DNA from: Mannheimia glucosida
Lineage (GTDB): Bacteria; Pseudomonadota; Gammaproteobacteria; Enterobacterales; Pasteurellaceae
Direction of reading: 5' to 3'
DNA length: 64,000 nucleotides
Assembly: GCF_046267875.1 (NCBI RefSeq)
Contig: NZ_CP176502.1
Span: 2,046,001 to 2,110,000, forward strand
Below the pieces are notes generated by a model, which was not told the origin of the DNA, searched no databases, and saw nothing but the letters and a program-made list of their open reading frames with translations. Both the position numbers and the translations under genes were made by a program. How positions within the stretch are numbered: the first letter of the stretch is position 1; each line of letters opens with the position of its first letter. Positions 16,765 to 25,844 of this stretch are shown in pieces.

Positions 16765-18314
16765 TGGTTATCCTTGTTTGCTAAATTGCGTTTTAAATCT
16801 TTGCTATAAATTACTTCGCTATCGTTATTCAAATCAATACCCAAAAGGGAGGAAACAATCCCAACTCGATGATGGTATTGAAATAATGGCAATACAGCAA
16901 CATCACTATAAAGCTGCTCGCTAATTTCTTGAATAAGTGACTCTCTCGCTTCTGCACTAAGGGTTTCTGTTTGTAAACGATTTAATTTTTGATCGACTAT
17001 CTCACTTTTATAGCCGGAATGATTATCCGGGCTCATTGAATGAAACTTCTGCAAAAATACAACCGGATCAGGATAATCTGCACACCAGCCTGCTCGTGCT
17101 ATCTGGTAATCTTTTTGTTCCCTTACTTTATTTAAAGTCTGCCAATCAACCATTTTAGGCGTAATATTAAATAATTCTGATTGAGAAAGGGCTCGAGTAA
17201 CTTGGTTAGCAATATTAATATTAATGCTATTCTCATCATATAACAAAGTCAGCTTTAAAGGATTATAAGGGCTAATTCCTGCTTTTGTTAATAGCTGCTC
17301 AACCACAACAGGATTCCAACGCTTTTCTCTATCTTTTACTAAGCTATGTGGAATTACAGACTGACTCGGAACCCCATATTCTTGCCCAATATTTGCTGAA
17401 GCCACCATTGTCCTTATTGCTTCACGAATCTCTCGTTTAGCTAATAATGGATCATCAAAATTGAACTCATAGTAATAGGAGCACAAACGCGGAAATTTCA
17501 CGATATTCGTTTTTTTATTTAATAAAGGATTCTCGACAATATCAAAAGCAGAGCAGTTTTGGATAGTTGTAATTAAATCATACTCTATAGTTTGAAAGGG
17601 AATTTCTTGGGTTCGAGCCTTTAACACCATTTTTTGAGCATCTAGTTTCTCGAGACGGTAAGACGCATTGCTCACGAAGTTATCTATGGTTGGAGCAATC
17701 CCTTGATAAGTAGGTAATAATGCGGAATGCGCCAGCATTTCAGGCAATTGGTGATTTGGGTGATTTAGCCGAATTCTCAATGTATGCGCATTTAATGCCT
17801 CTACACCGAGTTCTTCAACTGGCTTTATTTGCTCTTCAATCGCTTTTGCATTTTCTATACCCATATAGATGAGATATTTAGACAATACAGAATGATTTTG
17901 AGGATCTATTAAACGTCGCCAGCTTGCTACAAAATCTTGTGCAGTCACAGGTTGGCCATTAGACCACACAGCTTTCTCATCTAAAATAAACAACCACTCT
18001 TTTTCATCTTCAGTAAACCAATTCTGAGCAATAGCCGGAACAACATCTCCTTTTCTGTTGTAGGCCATTAAACCGACTAATAGATCTCTTAAAGGAGCAG
18101 CATCTGCCGAAGCTTTAATTTTATGAGGGTCGAGTTGAAATACTGCAGAATAAATTGCACGTTTGAGTAAAGTATCACTCTGCCGGTTTTCTACCCAGAC
18201 AGATTGAATGGATTGAGGGCAAATTAATTGATCACAAGATGTAATAAGCAGAATGCAAGCGGTAACTTTTGCAATTTTTTTTACAAATGTAACCGCTTGT
18301 AAGGATTTCAACAT
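16761..18314 (-). CDS. Peptide-type ABC transporter binding lipoprotein (OppA/SapA-like, SBP family 5)
   Basis: A family 5 solute-binding protein, 517 residues. The N-terminus has a lipoprotein signal with lipobox LLITSC near residue 27, so it is predicted to be tethered to a membrane in the periplasm. The body shows family features (ENAKAIEE, PHSLVKD, AGWCADYPDPVVFL). No permease or ATPase genes are adjacent, so it is an orphan binding protein or works with a distant transporter. Start ATG at 18314 has GGGGAG upstream. Uptake-signal copies in inverted orientation lie inside the signal-peptide codons. Ligand unknown; peptides are likeliest. Confidence 0.85.
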   Translation of the reverse strand: MLKSLQAVTFVKKIAKVTACILLITSCDQLICPQSIQSVWVENRQSDTLLKRAIYSAVFQLDPHKIKASADAAPLRDLLVGLMAYNRKGDVVPAIAQNWFTEDEKEWLFILDEKAVWSNGQPVTAQDFVASWRRLIDPQNHSVLSKYLIYMGIENAKAIEEQIKPVEELGVEALNAHTLRIRLNHPNHQLPEMLAHSALLPTYQGIAPTIDNFVSNASYRLEKLDAQKMVLKARTQEIPFQTIEYDLITTIQNCSAFDIVENPLLNKKTNIVKFPRLCSYYYEFNFDDPLLAKREIREAIRTMVASANIGQEYGVPSQSVIPHSLVKDREKRWNPVVVEQLLTKAGISPYNPLKLTLLYDENSININIANQVTRALSQSELFNITPKMVDWQTLNKVREQKDYQIARAGWCADYPDPVVFLQKFHSMSPDNHSGYKSEIVDQKLNRLQTETLSAEARESLIQEISEQLYSDVAVLPLFQYHHRVGIVSSLLGIDLNNDSEVIYSKDLKRNLANKDNQ

Positions 18315-18344
18315 AAACTCCCCAAAAGTTAATTTAATTAAGAT

Positions 18345-18995
18345 TTATTTTACAAGAAGCACAGGAAATAAAGTTGTAATTCCTGCCACAATAATTTCAA
18401 TTCCCAGCGCCATTAAAATCAGCCCCATGATACGAGTAACGACATTAGATCCTGTTTTGCCTAATTTTTTCACCAAAGGGGCTGAATAGCGGAATAAAAT
18501 ATAACAAATTAATGCAAATACAATAATCGCAATGCTAAAGCCGACATAGTCTTCCCAAGTATGGTAGCGGGTTCCCCACACAATGGTTGAGCCAATTGCC
18601 CCTGGTCCTGCCATAATCGGCATTGCTAATGGCACGACACCGATATTTTCGTATTCAGTAATATCTTCATTTTTCTCTTCTTTATTTTGTTTGTGTTCAC
18701 CTAATTTACCGCTAATCATCGTCATCGCAATGCTTACAATCAAAATGCCACCAGCTACTCTAAAAGAGCTAAGTGAAATGCTAAACGCATTGAGAATCAG
18801 ATTACCAAAATAGAGGCTGACTAATAAAATTACGCCAATAGAAACAGCGGTGATTAAGCTGGTGCGATTTCTTTCCCCCTCATATTGGTGAGCGGTCATA
18901 CTGAAAAAAATAGGTAAGGAACCAAAAGGATTGACTATAGCAAATAGACCAATGAAGAATTGGAGGTAGATGGCAAAATTAATAATGATATCCAC
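18345..18995 (-). CDS. ychE: YchE-like MarC family inner-membrane protein
   Basis: Six-helix MarC/UPF0056 membrane protein of unknown function. The similarity is closest to YchE: FFIGLFAIVNPFGSLPIFFSM near the N-terminus, FRVAGGILIVSIAMTMISGK, a charged loop (KQNKEEKNED), GVVPLAMPIMAGPGAIGSTI, and a C-terminal RIMGLILMALGIE. The GTG at 18995 gives 216 residues, matching YchE, with an AGAAAG stretch upstream. A TTG at 19013 would add six residues. Despite the family name, a role in multiple antibiotic resistance is not supported. Confidence 0.88.
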   Translation of the reverse strand: MDIIINFAIYLQFFIGLFAIVNPFGSLPIFFSMTAHQYEGERNRTSLITAVSIGVILLVSLYFGNLILNAFSISLSSFRVAGGILIVSIAMTMISGKLGEHKQNKEEKNEDITEYENIGVVPLAMPIMAGPGAIGSTIVWGTRYHTWEDYVGFSIAIIVFALICYILFRYSAPLVKKLGKTGSNVVTRIMGLILMALGIEIIVAGITTLFPVLLVK

Positions 18996-19062
18996 AAAAA
19001 CTTTCTCAAACAACAGTGTTTCGGGCGCTATTATATCGGTTAATCAAGGTAGATACAAACCA

Positions 19063-19096
19063 AAAGCACCCAGCCTAAAGGACGGTTGGGTGCTTT
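19063..19096. terminator. Terminator between ppiD and ychE-like gene
   Basis: AAAGCACCCAGCC / GGTTGGGTGCTTT with an eight-base loop, following the ppiD stop on the minus strand. Confidence 0.8.
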
Positions 19097-19116
19097 TTGA
19101 TAAAATGAAAGACTTG

Positions 19117-20988
19117 TTAGTGTGACGAACGTTGCTGCATAAAATCTTCATTTACCTCAATTGAAGCTTTTGCACGTAGCGATTGTAAGAATTCATTACG
19201 TAAGATTAAACGATTAGCTTGTTCAAATTGTGGCGCCAATGTCTTAAACTGTTCAGCACTCCCTTCCGTAATGTTATCTAAGGCAACAATAACTACATCA
19301 CCCTTTTGATTACGTGCCATTTGATAAGTCGCTTTATCTTGCGCCTTTTTCATTGCGAAAATCGTTCCAACCAGTACCGGGTTTTCTACTTCTGCTTGCA
19401 TATAAACTAAAGTTTGTGGCGCATTAAATTTCACGTCCACTGATTTCCCGTCATTCAAGGCTTTTACATTTTCTTCTACTTTCACCAGCAACGCTTTTTC
19501 CGCTTTTTCTGCCTTCACAAAATTTTCAACTGCTGCTTTTGCTTCATCAAAAGTTTGTGGACGTTCTGCTTCGTACTCACTCACTCTCACAAACAATGTC
19601 TGTGGATTTGCATCATTCCCAACATCTAAAGCATCAGAATTTTGTTTATTTTGGCGTAGCTCTCCTTCAAACAAAACTTTTAATACTTTCTCATTTTGTA
19701 AAGCAGTAGGTACGTTTTCACGGGTAAACAGATCCGTTTTTTGCAGTTTCACATTACCGGCTTTTGCAACTTCTTCAAGTGAAGAATTATTCTCAAAGGC
19801 TTTATTTGCCATTTCGCGCGCAACTGTAGAATATTCAGTTAACACTAATTCTTGGCGAATAGTTTGGGCAATTTTATCTTTCACTTGTGCTAACTCAATC
19901 ACTTGCTCAGGTTTACGCTCCAATACTTTGATAATATGGTAAGCATTATCCACTTTCACCGCTGCACTCACCTGACCGGCAGTTAAATTTGCTACAGCAT
20001 CTTCAAAAGCTTTCGGGAAAGTGCCAGCTTTTGCCCAACCAAGATCACCACCATTATTTGCTGATAAAGTATCGCCGGATTTGCTTTTTGCCAAAGTAGC
20101 AAAATCCTCCCCATTTTTGAGCGCTTGCTCGATAGCCTGAGCTTCCGCTTCACTAGCGACTTGAATATGAGCTAAACGGGCTTCACCTTTAGTTACATAA
20201 TCAGCTTTATTGCGATCATAGTAAGTTTGAATTTGCTCATTGGTAATCTCAACTTTGCTTTCCACATCTTTTGGAGAGAGAGTAACGTACTCAACCGCTA
20301 ATTTTTCAGGTGCTAATAATTTAGTTTTATTTGCTTCGTAATAGGCTTGTAATTCTTGCTCGGAAGCGGTCTGATTTTCCATTTCTTTTGCAACTGAAAA
20401 TTCGGCTAAACGCACTTCACGTTGTTGCAACAGTAATTTTGCTAACAAAGCCTGTTGTGCCGGTACATTAAAATCACTATTGATAATCCCCTCTTGTAGC
20501 TGGGATTGCAACATACCTTCCTGCACAATCGCTGCATAGCCATCGGCACTTAAATTATTGTGGCGTAATGTTTGTTGGTATAACTCGTTACTGAATTTGC
20601 CATCTTGTTGAAACATCTGGCTGTTTACAATTTCAGATTTGATTTGATCAGCACTAATACCTAGTTTTAACTCTTTTGCATACTGGCGCAGAAGCTCTTC
20701 ATCAATTAATCCATTTAATACCGATTGATTAAATTGAGCAGCATACTCCGGGCTATCCATTAAATCCCAAAAGCGACTCCCCAGTTCAGCATTTAATCTA
20801 TTTTGCTCACGATTCAGCGTGTTATTAAATAATTGCTGACTAATTTCTTCACCATTTACTTTCGCTACAGAATTATCATGTGAAATCAATCCTGTTCCAA
20901 TTCCGCCAATCACGAAGGAAATAGAGACTAATGCAAAAATAATTTTAAATACCGGCCCATTTGTCCGCTCGTGCATTTTTTCAATCAT
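19117..20988 (-). CDS. ppiD: Periplasmic folding chaperone / parvulin-like PpiD
   Basis: Inner-membrane-anchored periplasmic chaperone near the Sec translocon. Residues 1-12 are cytoplasmic, and one membrane anchor follows (IIFALVSISFVIGGIGTG). A SurA-like N-terminal chaperone domain comes next, then a central parvulin domain (about 265-365; KGEARLAHIQVAS ... AYHIIKVLERKP) and a C-terminal chaperone lobe. The 623-residue length matches E. coli PpiD. It is monocistronic, divergent from rpsO. Confidence 0.95.
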   Translation of the reverse strand: MIEKMHERTNGPVFKIIFALVSISFVIGGIGTGLISHDNSVAKVNGEEISQQLFNNTLNREQNRLNAELGSRFWDLMDSPEYAAQFNQSVLNGLIDEELLRQYAKELKLGISADQIKSEIVNSQMFQQDGKFSNELYQQTLRHNNLSADGYAAIVQEGMLQSQLQEGIINSDFNVPAQQALLAKLLLQQREVRLAEFSVAKEMENQTASEQELQAYYEANKTKLLAPEKLAVEYVTLSPKDVESKVEITNEQIQTYYDRNKADYVTKGEARLAHIQVASEAEAQAIEQALKNGEDFATLAKSKSGDTLSANNGGDLGWAKAGTFPKAFEDAVANLTAGQVSAAVKVDNAYHIIKVLERKPEQVIELAQVKDKIAQTIRQELVLTEYSTVAREMANKAFENNSSLEEVAKAGNVKLQKTDLFTRENVPTALQNEKVLKVLFEGELRQNKQNSDALDVGNDANPQTLFVRVSEYEAERPQTFDEAKAAVENFVKAEKAEKALLVKVEENVKALNDGKSVDVKFNAPQTLVYMQAEVENPVLVGTIFAMKKAQDKATYQMARNQKGDVVIVALDNITEGSAEQFKTLAPQFEQANRLILRNEFLQSLRAKASIEVNEDFMQQRSSH

Positions 20989-21112
20989 TTAAAAAATTCC
21001 TAAAATTACTCAAAAAATTGTTGCTGATTATACTCTTTCTCCGATGAGAAATAAACTTGCAAATTTTTATTGAAATTTAACCACTTTCTCTTTAAAATTC
21101 GCATTTCCTGTC

Positions 21113-21153
21113 ATAGCTGGGTTAGAGATCGGCTATTGATGTATTATCAACCC
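21113..21153 (+). promoter_or_regulatory. Possible S15 autoregulatory leader RNA
   Basis: In the rpsO 5' leader, ATAGC (21113) can pair with GCTAT (21132). The loop GGGTT (21119-21123) can pair with AACCC (21149-21153), making an H-type pseudoknot. An alternative hairpin TTGAT/ATCAA uses the same bases. S15 is known to repress its own mRNA through such leaders in gammaproteobacteria. The fold here is my inference. Confidence 0.35.
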
Positions 21154-21173
21154 TTAACAAAAAGGAAATTAAA

Positions 21174-21443
21174 ATGTCTCTAAGCGTAGAAGCAAAAGCA
21201 AAAATCGTTGCTGAATTTGGTCGTGATGCAAAAGACACCGGTTCTTCTGAAGTTCAAATTGCATTATTAACTGCACAAATCAACCACTTACAAGCACACT
21301 TTGCTGAGCATAAAAAAGATCACCACGGTCGTCGTGGTTTATTACGTATGGTTTCACGCCGTCGTAAATTATTAGACTACTTAAAACGTACTGATCTTGC
21401 TAAATATTCAGAAACTATCGCACGTTTAGGTTTACGTCGCTAA
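21174..21443 (+). CDS. rpsO: 30S ribosomal protein S15
   Basis: Primary 16S rRNA-binding protein of the 30S platform, 89 residues as in nearly all bacteria. Conserved segments are visible: DTGSSEVQIALLT, HKKDHHGRRGLL and SRRRKLLDYLK. AAGGAA lies upstream of ATG. pnp, its frequent neighbour, is absent downstream. Confidence 0.99.
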   Translation: MSLSVEAKAKIVAEFGRDAKDTGSSEVQIALLTAQINHLQAHFAEHKKDHHGRRGLLRMVSRRRKLLDYLKRTDLAKYSETIARLGLRR

Positions 21444-21463
21444 TTTCAAATATTAGATATGAG

Positions 21464-21490
21464 AGCCGAGCTGAAAAGTTCGGCTTTTTT
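21464..21490 (+). terminator. Terminator of rpsO
   Basis: AGCCGAGCT-GAAA-AGTTCGGCT (GAAA tetraloop, one G-U pair) followed by TTTTTT. Confidence 0.92.
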
Positions 21491-21514
21491 ATAAATTTTA
21501 TTCGAGGAAAAAAT

Positions 21515-22384
21515 ATGGCTTTTGCGTCATTATTTACATTATTAGACGATATTGCTGCCGTGCTTGATGATGTATCGATCATGACTAAAGTGGCTGCTAA
21601 GAAAACAGCAGGCGTAATCGGTGATGATCTTGCCTTAAATGCTAATCAAGTCAGTGGAAAGAATGTGGTGCCAGAACGAGAACTACCGATTGTTTGGGCT
21701 GTAGCGAAAGGCTCATTAATCAATAAAGTGATCTTGATTCCACTAGCGTTGCTGCTATCGGTCTTTTTACCGCAGGCTATTATCCCGCTATTAATGATAG
21801 GCGGTGCATATTTATGTTTTGAAGGCATAGAGAAATTACTCCATCGTCTATTACATAAAAACAATCAAGCTCATTCTGATGAAACCGAAACCCTTTCTGA
21901 AAAAGATAAAATTAAAGGTGCAATTCGCACCGATTTTATTCTATCAGCAGAAATTATCATTATTGCGTTAGGTGTTTTGCAAGACTCTTCAACCCTAACC
22001 CAAATTTTATCTCTCTCCGCTATCGGGGTCGGAATTACCCTGTTTGTTTATGGCTTAGTCGGATTAATCGTAAAACTTGATGATATCGGCCTGTGGCTGA
22101 TGCAGAAAAAAAGCGCCCTCTCGCAAGCGGTTGGAAAAGGCTTATTATTTGCAATGCCGTGGTTTATGAAAGGACTTTCTGTGATTGGTACTATTGCGAT
22201 GTTCTTAGTCGGTGGTGGTATTTTCACCCATAATTTACCAATGATTCATCACTTCGTAGAACAATTCGGTATCTCTCCCCATTTTTCTACTCTGGTTGAT
22301 TTTGCAGTGGGTATTGTGGTTGGTATTATTGCATGCTTAATTATTTTACCTTTGATGAAATTATTTTCTAAAAAGGCGCACTAA
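21515..22384 (+). CDS. yedI: YedI-like DUF808 inner-membrane protein
   Basis: DUF808 family membrane protein of unknown function, 289 residues with about six hydrophobic segments. The N-terminus (FASLFTLLDDIAAVLDDV ... KKTAGVIGDDLALNA) is the family signature and resembles a cytoplasmic amphipathic region before the first helix. GAYLCFEGIEKL and a C-terminal GIVVGIIACLIILPL helix follow. It is an isolated gene with its own terminator. Confidence 0.92.
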   Translation: MAFASLFTLLDDIAAVLDDVSIMTKVAAKKTAGVIGDDLALNANQVSGKNVVPERELPIVWAVAKGSLINKVILIPLALLLSVFLPQAIIPLLMIGGAYLCFEGIEKLLHRLLHKNNQAHSDETETLSEKDKIKGAIRTDFILSAEIIIIALGVLQDSSTLTQILSLSAIGVGITLFVYGLVGLIVKLDDIGLWLMQKKSALSQAVGKGLLFAMPWFMKGLSVIGTIAMFLVGGGIFTHNLPMIHHFVEQFGISPHFSTLVDFAVGIVVGIIACLIILPLMKLFSKKAH

Positions 22385-22388
22385 TCCC

Positions 22389-22421
22389 CAAAAGCGTAGC
22401 TTTGGTTAAAGCTAGCTTTTT
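22389..22421 (+). terminator. Terminator of yedI
   Basis: AAAAGC-G-TAGCTTT pairs with AAAGCTA-GCTTTT around GGTT, ending in a T tract. Confidence 0.7.
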
Positions 22422-22432
22422 ATCTCTTGCTA

Positions 22433-22467
22433 TAAAAAAATAGCAGGTTCAAGCCTGCTATTTTTTT
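22433..22467. terminator. Bidirectional terminator, end of heme operon
   Basis: AAAAAAATAGCAGG / CCTGCTATTTTTTT perfect stem around TTCAAG; gives a T tract on both strands. Confidence 0.9.
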
Positions 22468-22472
22468 AATTA

Positions 22473-23738
22473 TTATAATGAGTTAGACTCAGTGGCTGTT
22501 TGCGGTAAGGCTAATGGCTCATTAACTTTAGACTGAGTAGCCATATTCACCTGTTTGAGATTTTCCTCACGAATACGGTTTGCCATTAATGTATCCCCCA
22601 TCTGCTCTGCCACGTGCAGTGCCATAATACGATCATCAGCAACACATTCATCATGAGCCAATAACAATTCAAACTGAGACTTCGCTTTTTGGTATTGCCC
22701 ATCTCGTGTATAAATATAGCCAAGCGCTCTAGCATAATCATCGGTATATTTAACATTCGCTTTATCTGCCCGTTTTGCTAATACTTTTAGTAGCTTACTG
22801 TCAGAATCAATTTGTAAACGGGTTAATTGCACAAATAAACCTTGTAATTGCTCATCTTCAAATTTCTTCAACGTTTCTAAAGCAATTTCTTGTGCAGATT
22901 GATGATCGTCACTATCAATTAAACGCTTGATGACACCGACACGACTATACACCGATTTACGACGACGATTTGGTTGGTTTTCCCACCAAGAAAGCAAGCC
23001 TTCCTGTCCTTCTTCCTGTAAACGCTCATCTTGTAAACCATCATCAACGAAATACTCTAACTCCGCATACTCTTCTGCAGTTAAGAAATTACGTTGGCCG
23101 ATTTCAACTAATAATCTATCTAACGCAATATAAGCTCTGGATTCTTTATAAATTTGAATCGCTAAGCGTAATACCTCATCGCTATGAGGTGCAAGCTCTA
23201 GTAGGCTATCAATCGCAGTTCGGGCAGCCGGTAATTTTCCTTGTTGTAATAAAATTCGGGTTCGAACCAACTCCACTGCAACATTATTCGGTCCAGCTAT
23301 TTCAGTAGCCTTAATTAAATATTTATTTGCAGCTAAATCATCACCATTTTGCTGAGCAGCTTCCGCCGCTTTAATTAAATTCAGTACAGGCTCATCTGCA
23401 TGTTTTGCATTTTTACTAAAGAGTTTTTCCGCTTTTGAGTAATTCCCTTCACTCATACGCATTAAACCTTCCAGTGTTTCTTGCTGAGCTTTTTTATGCT
23501 TACGAGTTGAGAACCAGTTATAAGCTCCATTACTCATACGGCATATTTTAGTGACAATCCATTCAAGTAAATAAACTACCGCCATTGCCAACACAAAAAA
23601 AACCACAAGCATTACAATGCTCATTTCAATCACGGTAGTTGCTGTTTCAATTCTAACATAACCTTGATTTCCGGCTAAATAAGGCCCAGAGATTAGCCCA
23701 ACTAATAATAAAAGCATCAAAAAGAGCGTTCTAAACAT
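22473..23738 (-). CDS. hemY: HemY, heme-biosynthesis-associated TPR membrane protein
   Basis: Proteobacterial HemY (not the Bacillus protoporphyrinogen oxidase of the same name). Two N-terminal membrane segments span about residues 3-20 and 40-62. They are followed by a TPR-rich cytoplasmic or periplasmic domain (RMSEGNYSKAEKLFSKNA, TRDGQYQKAKSQFELLLAH). The function is undefined; it has been linked to coordination of heme synthesis in the family. Last gene of the hemCDXY operon. The length of 421 residues is slightly above the E. coli protein. Confidence 0.93.
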   Translation of the reverse strand: MFRTLFLMLLLLVGLISGPYLAGNQGYVRIETATTVIEMSIVMLVVFFVLAMAVVYLLEWIVTKICRMSNGAYNWFSTRKHKKAQQETLEGLMRMSEGNYSKAEKLFSKNAKHADEPVLNLIKAAEAAQQNGDDLAANKYLIKATEIAGPNNVAVELVRTRILLQQGKLPAARTAIDSLLELAPHSDEVLRLAIQIYKESRAYIALDRLLVEIGQRNFLTAEEYAELEYFVDDGLQDERLQEEGQEGLLSWWENQPNRRRKSVYSRVGVIKRLIDSDDHQSAQEIALETLKKFEDEQLQGLFVQLTRLQIDSDSKLLKVLAKRADKANVKYTDDYARALGYIYTRDGQYQKAKSQFELLLAHDECVADDRIMALHVAEQMGDTLMANRIREENLKQVNMATQSKVNEPLALPQTATESNSL

Positions 23739-23756
23739 AATCTATTCTCCTTTTTA

Positions 23757-25067
23757 TTATTGTGCTGAAGGAGGCATCGCATCTTGCTCTGCTTTAACAG
23801 GCTCTGCTTGCTCTAATTCTTTTTCAGCTTTTATTTCGACTTTCTCTATTTTTTCAGGGGTTTTATTAATTTGCTGAGCAATCACCTTTAAGCTTTGTAA
23901 TGAAGTTGGAGCATCCACATAAATAGTTTGTTCTGCCAACTCATCTAGCTCTTTCAAGAAATGTTGCACATTTTCATTTGAAGTTTCAAAATAACTTCTT
24001 ACCCAAGAGCCTACCGTTTGTAACGATTTTTTATAAAGTTCGCTTTGCTGGCGAGGAACAGCTAAAATCGCAATTTGTAAACGCAAGCGAATGTTTTCAC
24101 GCAAATAAATTTCTTGATTCGGTGCAACAAAGGCTTTCTCATCTGCTGCATTACGTTTCGATACACGAATAAAATGATCTAAAAATGAAGCAGCACTTTT
24201 TTCTAAATTTTTCTCCCAATCCGCAAGAGAATCACTTACTTGCCCATCTTGTTTACTATTTGAAGCTTGTTCACTTTCCAAAATCGGCAAATCATCTAAT
24301 TTATTCGCTAAATTTGCGACACGCTGCATTAAGGCATTTTGATCGATCTGATGCAATGCGGTTAATGTATTTAAATCAATTTTGATTGCCTCACGAATGT
24401 GAATCGTATTCGGTGCTTTTGATAAAACTTGATCTGCCTCTAACAATAAATTTTTCGCTGTTTCAATGTCATTATCTAATACCACTTTACGAGCCGCATT
24501 ATTCAATAAGAAATCTGCCTCAGATAATAACCAGAATGTGTTATCCGAACCAGAGGTATTATTTAGCTTTTGCAGTTGAAGCTGCAAACTACTAATTTGC
24601 TGGGTATAACCATTTTGGGCTGTTTCTAAAGCTTTAATCCGTTCTAAAGCTTTTTGATATTCCGTGACCAATTCGGCAATTTGTGCTTTTTCATTTTCGA
24701 AATTTGGCATCTCAACCATAGTTTGAGTAGTAAGCTGATTTGCTTTAGCAGATACTGCCTGAATTTGAGATTCAACCTCTGCAAACTTTTTATTTGCCAT
24801 ATAATGACCAGCTCCGCCAACCGCTAAAGCCACTAATAGTGCAACTAATGCCAAGCCCTTTCCGCCCGATTTTTGAACAACCACTTGTTCTTTTGGCGCT
24901 TTTTGCATTTCTGTTTGAATATCTTTCTCTATAGCTTCGTTCACTACATCTTCCTCAATCTCTTTTTTTGCAAAAGATTCCGCAGAATCGACCGCTTGTT
25001 GTGCCTCTTCTACCACCTTTTCAGCTGAATGCTCTAAATGTTCAGTTACTTTTTTAGATCTTGACAT
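23757..25067 (-). CDS. hemX: HemX, uroporphyrinogen-III C-methyltransferase-like membrane protein
   Basis: A bitopic membrane protein of the heme operon. An acidic cytoplasmic N-terminus (EKVVEEAQQAVD) is followed by a membrane segment around residues 75-93 (GLALVALLVALAVGGAGHYM), a long coiled coil and a helical domain. Despite its historical name it lacks methyltransferase motifs. The start is placed at ATG 25067, with AGAGGTGG upstream; the in-frame GTG at 25076 overlaps that ribosome site. The C-terminus is rich in Lys, Glu and Pro. Confidence 0.9.
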   Translation of the reverse strand: MSRSKKVTEHLEHSAEKVVEEAQQAVDSAESFAKKEIEEDVVNEAIEKDIQTEMQKAPKEQVVVQKSGGKGLALVALLVALAVGGAGHYMANKKFAEVESQIQAVSAKANQLTTQTMVEMPNFENEKAQIAELVTEYQKALERIKALETAQNGYTQQISSLQLQLQKLNNTSGSDNTFWLLSEADFLLNNAARKVVLDNDIETAKNLLLEADQVLSKAPNTIHIREAIKIDLNTLTALHQIDQNALMQRVANLANKLDDLPILESEQASNSKQDGQVSDSLADWEKNLEKSAASFLDHFIRVSKRNAADEKAFVAPNQEIYLRENIRLRLQIAILAVPRQQSELYKKSLQTVGSWVRSYFETSNENVQHFLKELDELAEQTIYVDAPTSLQSLKVIAQQINKTPEKIEKVEIKAEKELEQAEPVKAEQDAMPPSAQ

Positions 25068-25078
25068 ACTCGCCACCT

Positions 25079-25843
25079 CTAGTTAGATTTGCCCACTTTA
25101 AATAATAATGTATTCATCAAAGTTACATTATCGGCTTTATCCGATACCCTAATCTTATCTTCTTGCCATCCCATTTGTTTAGCTATCTTTGCAATCCTCT
25201 GGCTCACTACAACCAGATCACATTCAAATAACCATGCTCTACAATCTGCTTTCGTTTGTTCATAAAGTGATCTTAAAATTTCACTACTGGTGATCACAAT
25301 AGTATCTACTCCCAAGCGTTTACATAAGCTGATTTTTTCGGGAATATCATCGGTAACCGGCTCTCTACGATAACACTCCAAATATTGAATAGTTGCCCCA
25401 CGCAAGACTGCAGTTTCAGCAAGTAGCTCACGCCCAGAATCTGCTCTTAGAATTAAAATAGTTTTGTCAGTTAGATTCTGCATTTCAGGTAATGCCAAAA
25501 CCCCCTCGCTATTTTCAAATTCTATCGGATAAATGACCGCTTGTTCAGCTTTTTCTGTTAAATATTTCGCAGTCCGTTGCCCTACCGCAAAATATTTCAA
25601 ATCTGAACGAAAATGGAACCCGGTATCTACTAATGTTTTTGCAGCATAGTCCACTGCATTCGGCGAAACAACAAATACATAATCGTCTGATTTTAGCCGA
25701 GAAATAGCCGAAGGAAGCAAAGGTAATTCTTTACCGGCTTCAATCGTAAATAGCGGTTGATGAATAGCAAAAATTTGCTGCTCATTTAACATATCTACTA
25801 ACTCTTGCCCCCTACTATCTGGGCGTGTGACTAACACATTCAT
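25079..25843 (-). CDS. hemD: Uroporphyrinogen-III synthase
   Basis: Cyclises hydroxymethylbilane with inversion of ring D to uroporphyrinogen III. The family is weakly conserved, but the N-terminal VLVTRPDSRGQELVDML, the central VVSPNAVDYA and the C-terminal TIVITSSEILRSL match HemD. 254 residues. It begins one base after the hemC stop and ends two bases before the hemX reading region, so it is tightly packed in the operon. Confidence 0.93.
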   Translation of the reverse strand: MNVLVTRPDSRGQELVDMLNEQQIFAIHQPLFTIEAGKELPLLPSAISRLKSDDYVFVVSPNAVDYAAKTLVDTGFHFRSDLKYFAVGQRTAKYLTEKAEQAVIYPIEFENSEGVLALPEMQNLTDKTILILRADSGRELLAETAVLRGATIQYLECYRREPVTDDIPEKISLCKRLGVDTIVITSSEILRSLYEQTKADCRAWLFECDLVVVSQRIAKIAKQMGWQEDKIRVSDKADNVTLMNTLLFKVGKSN

Positions 25844-25844
25844 T

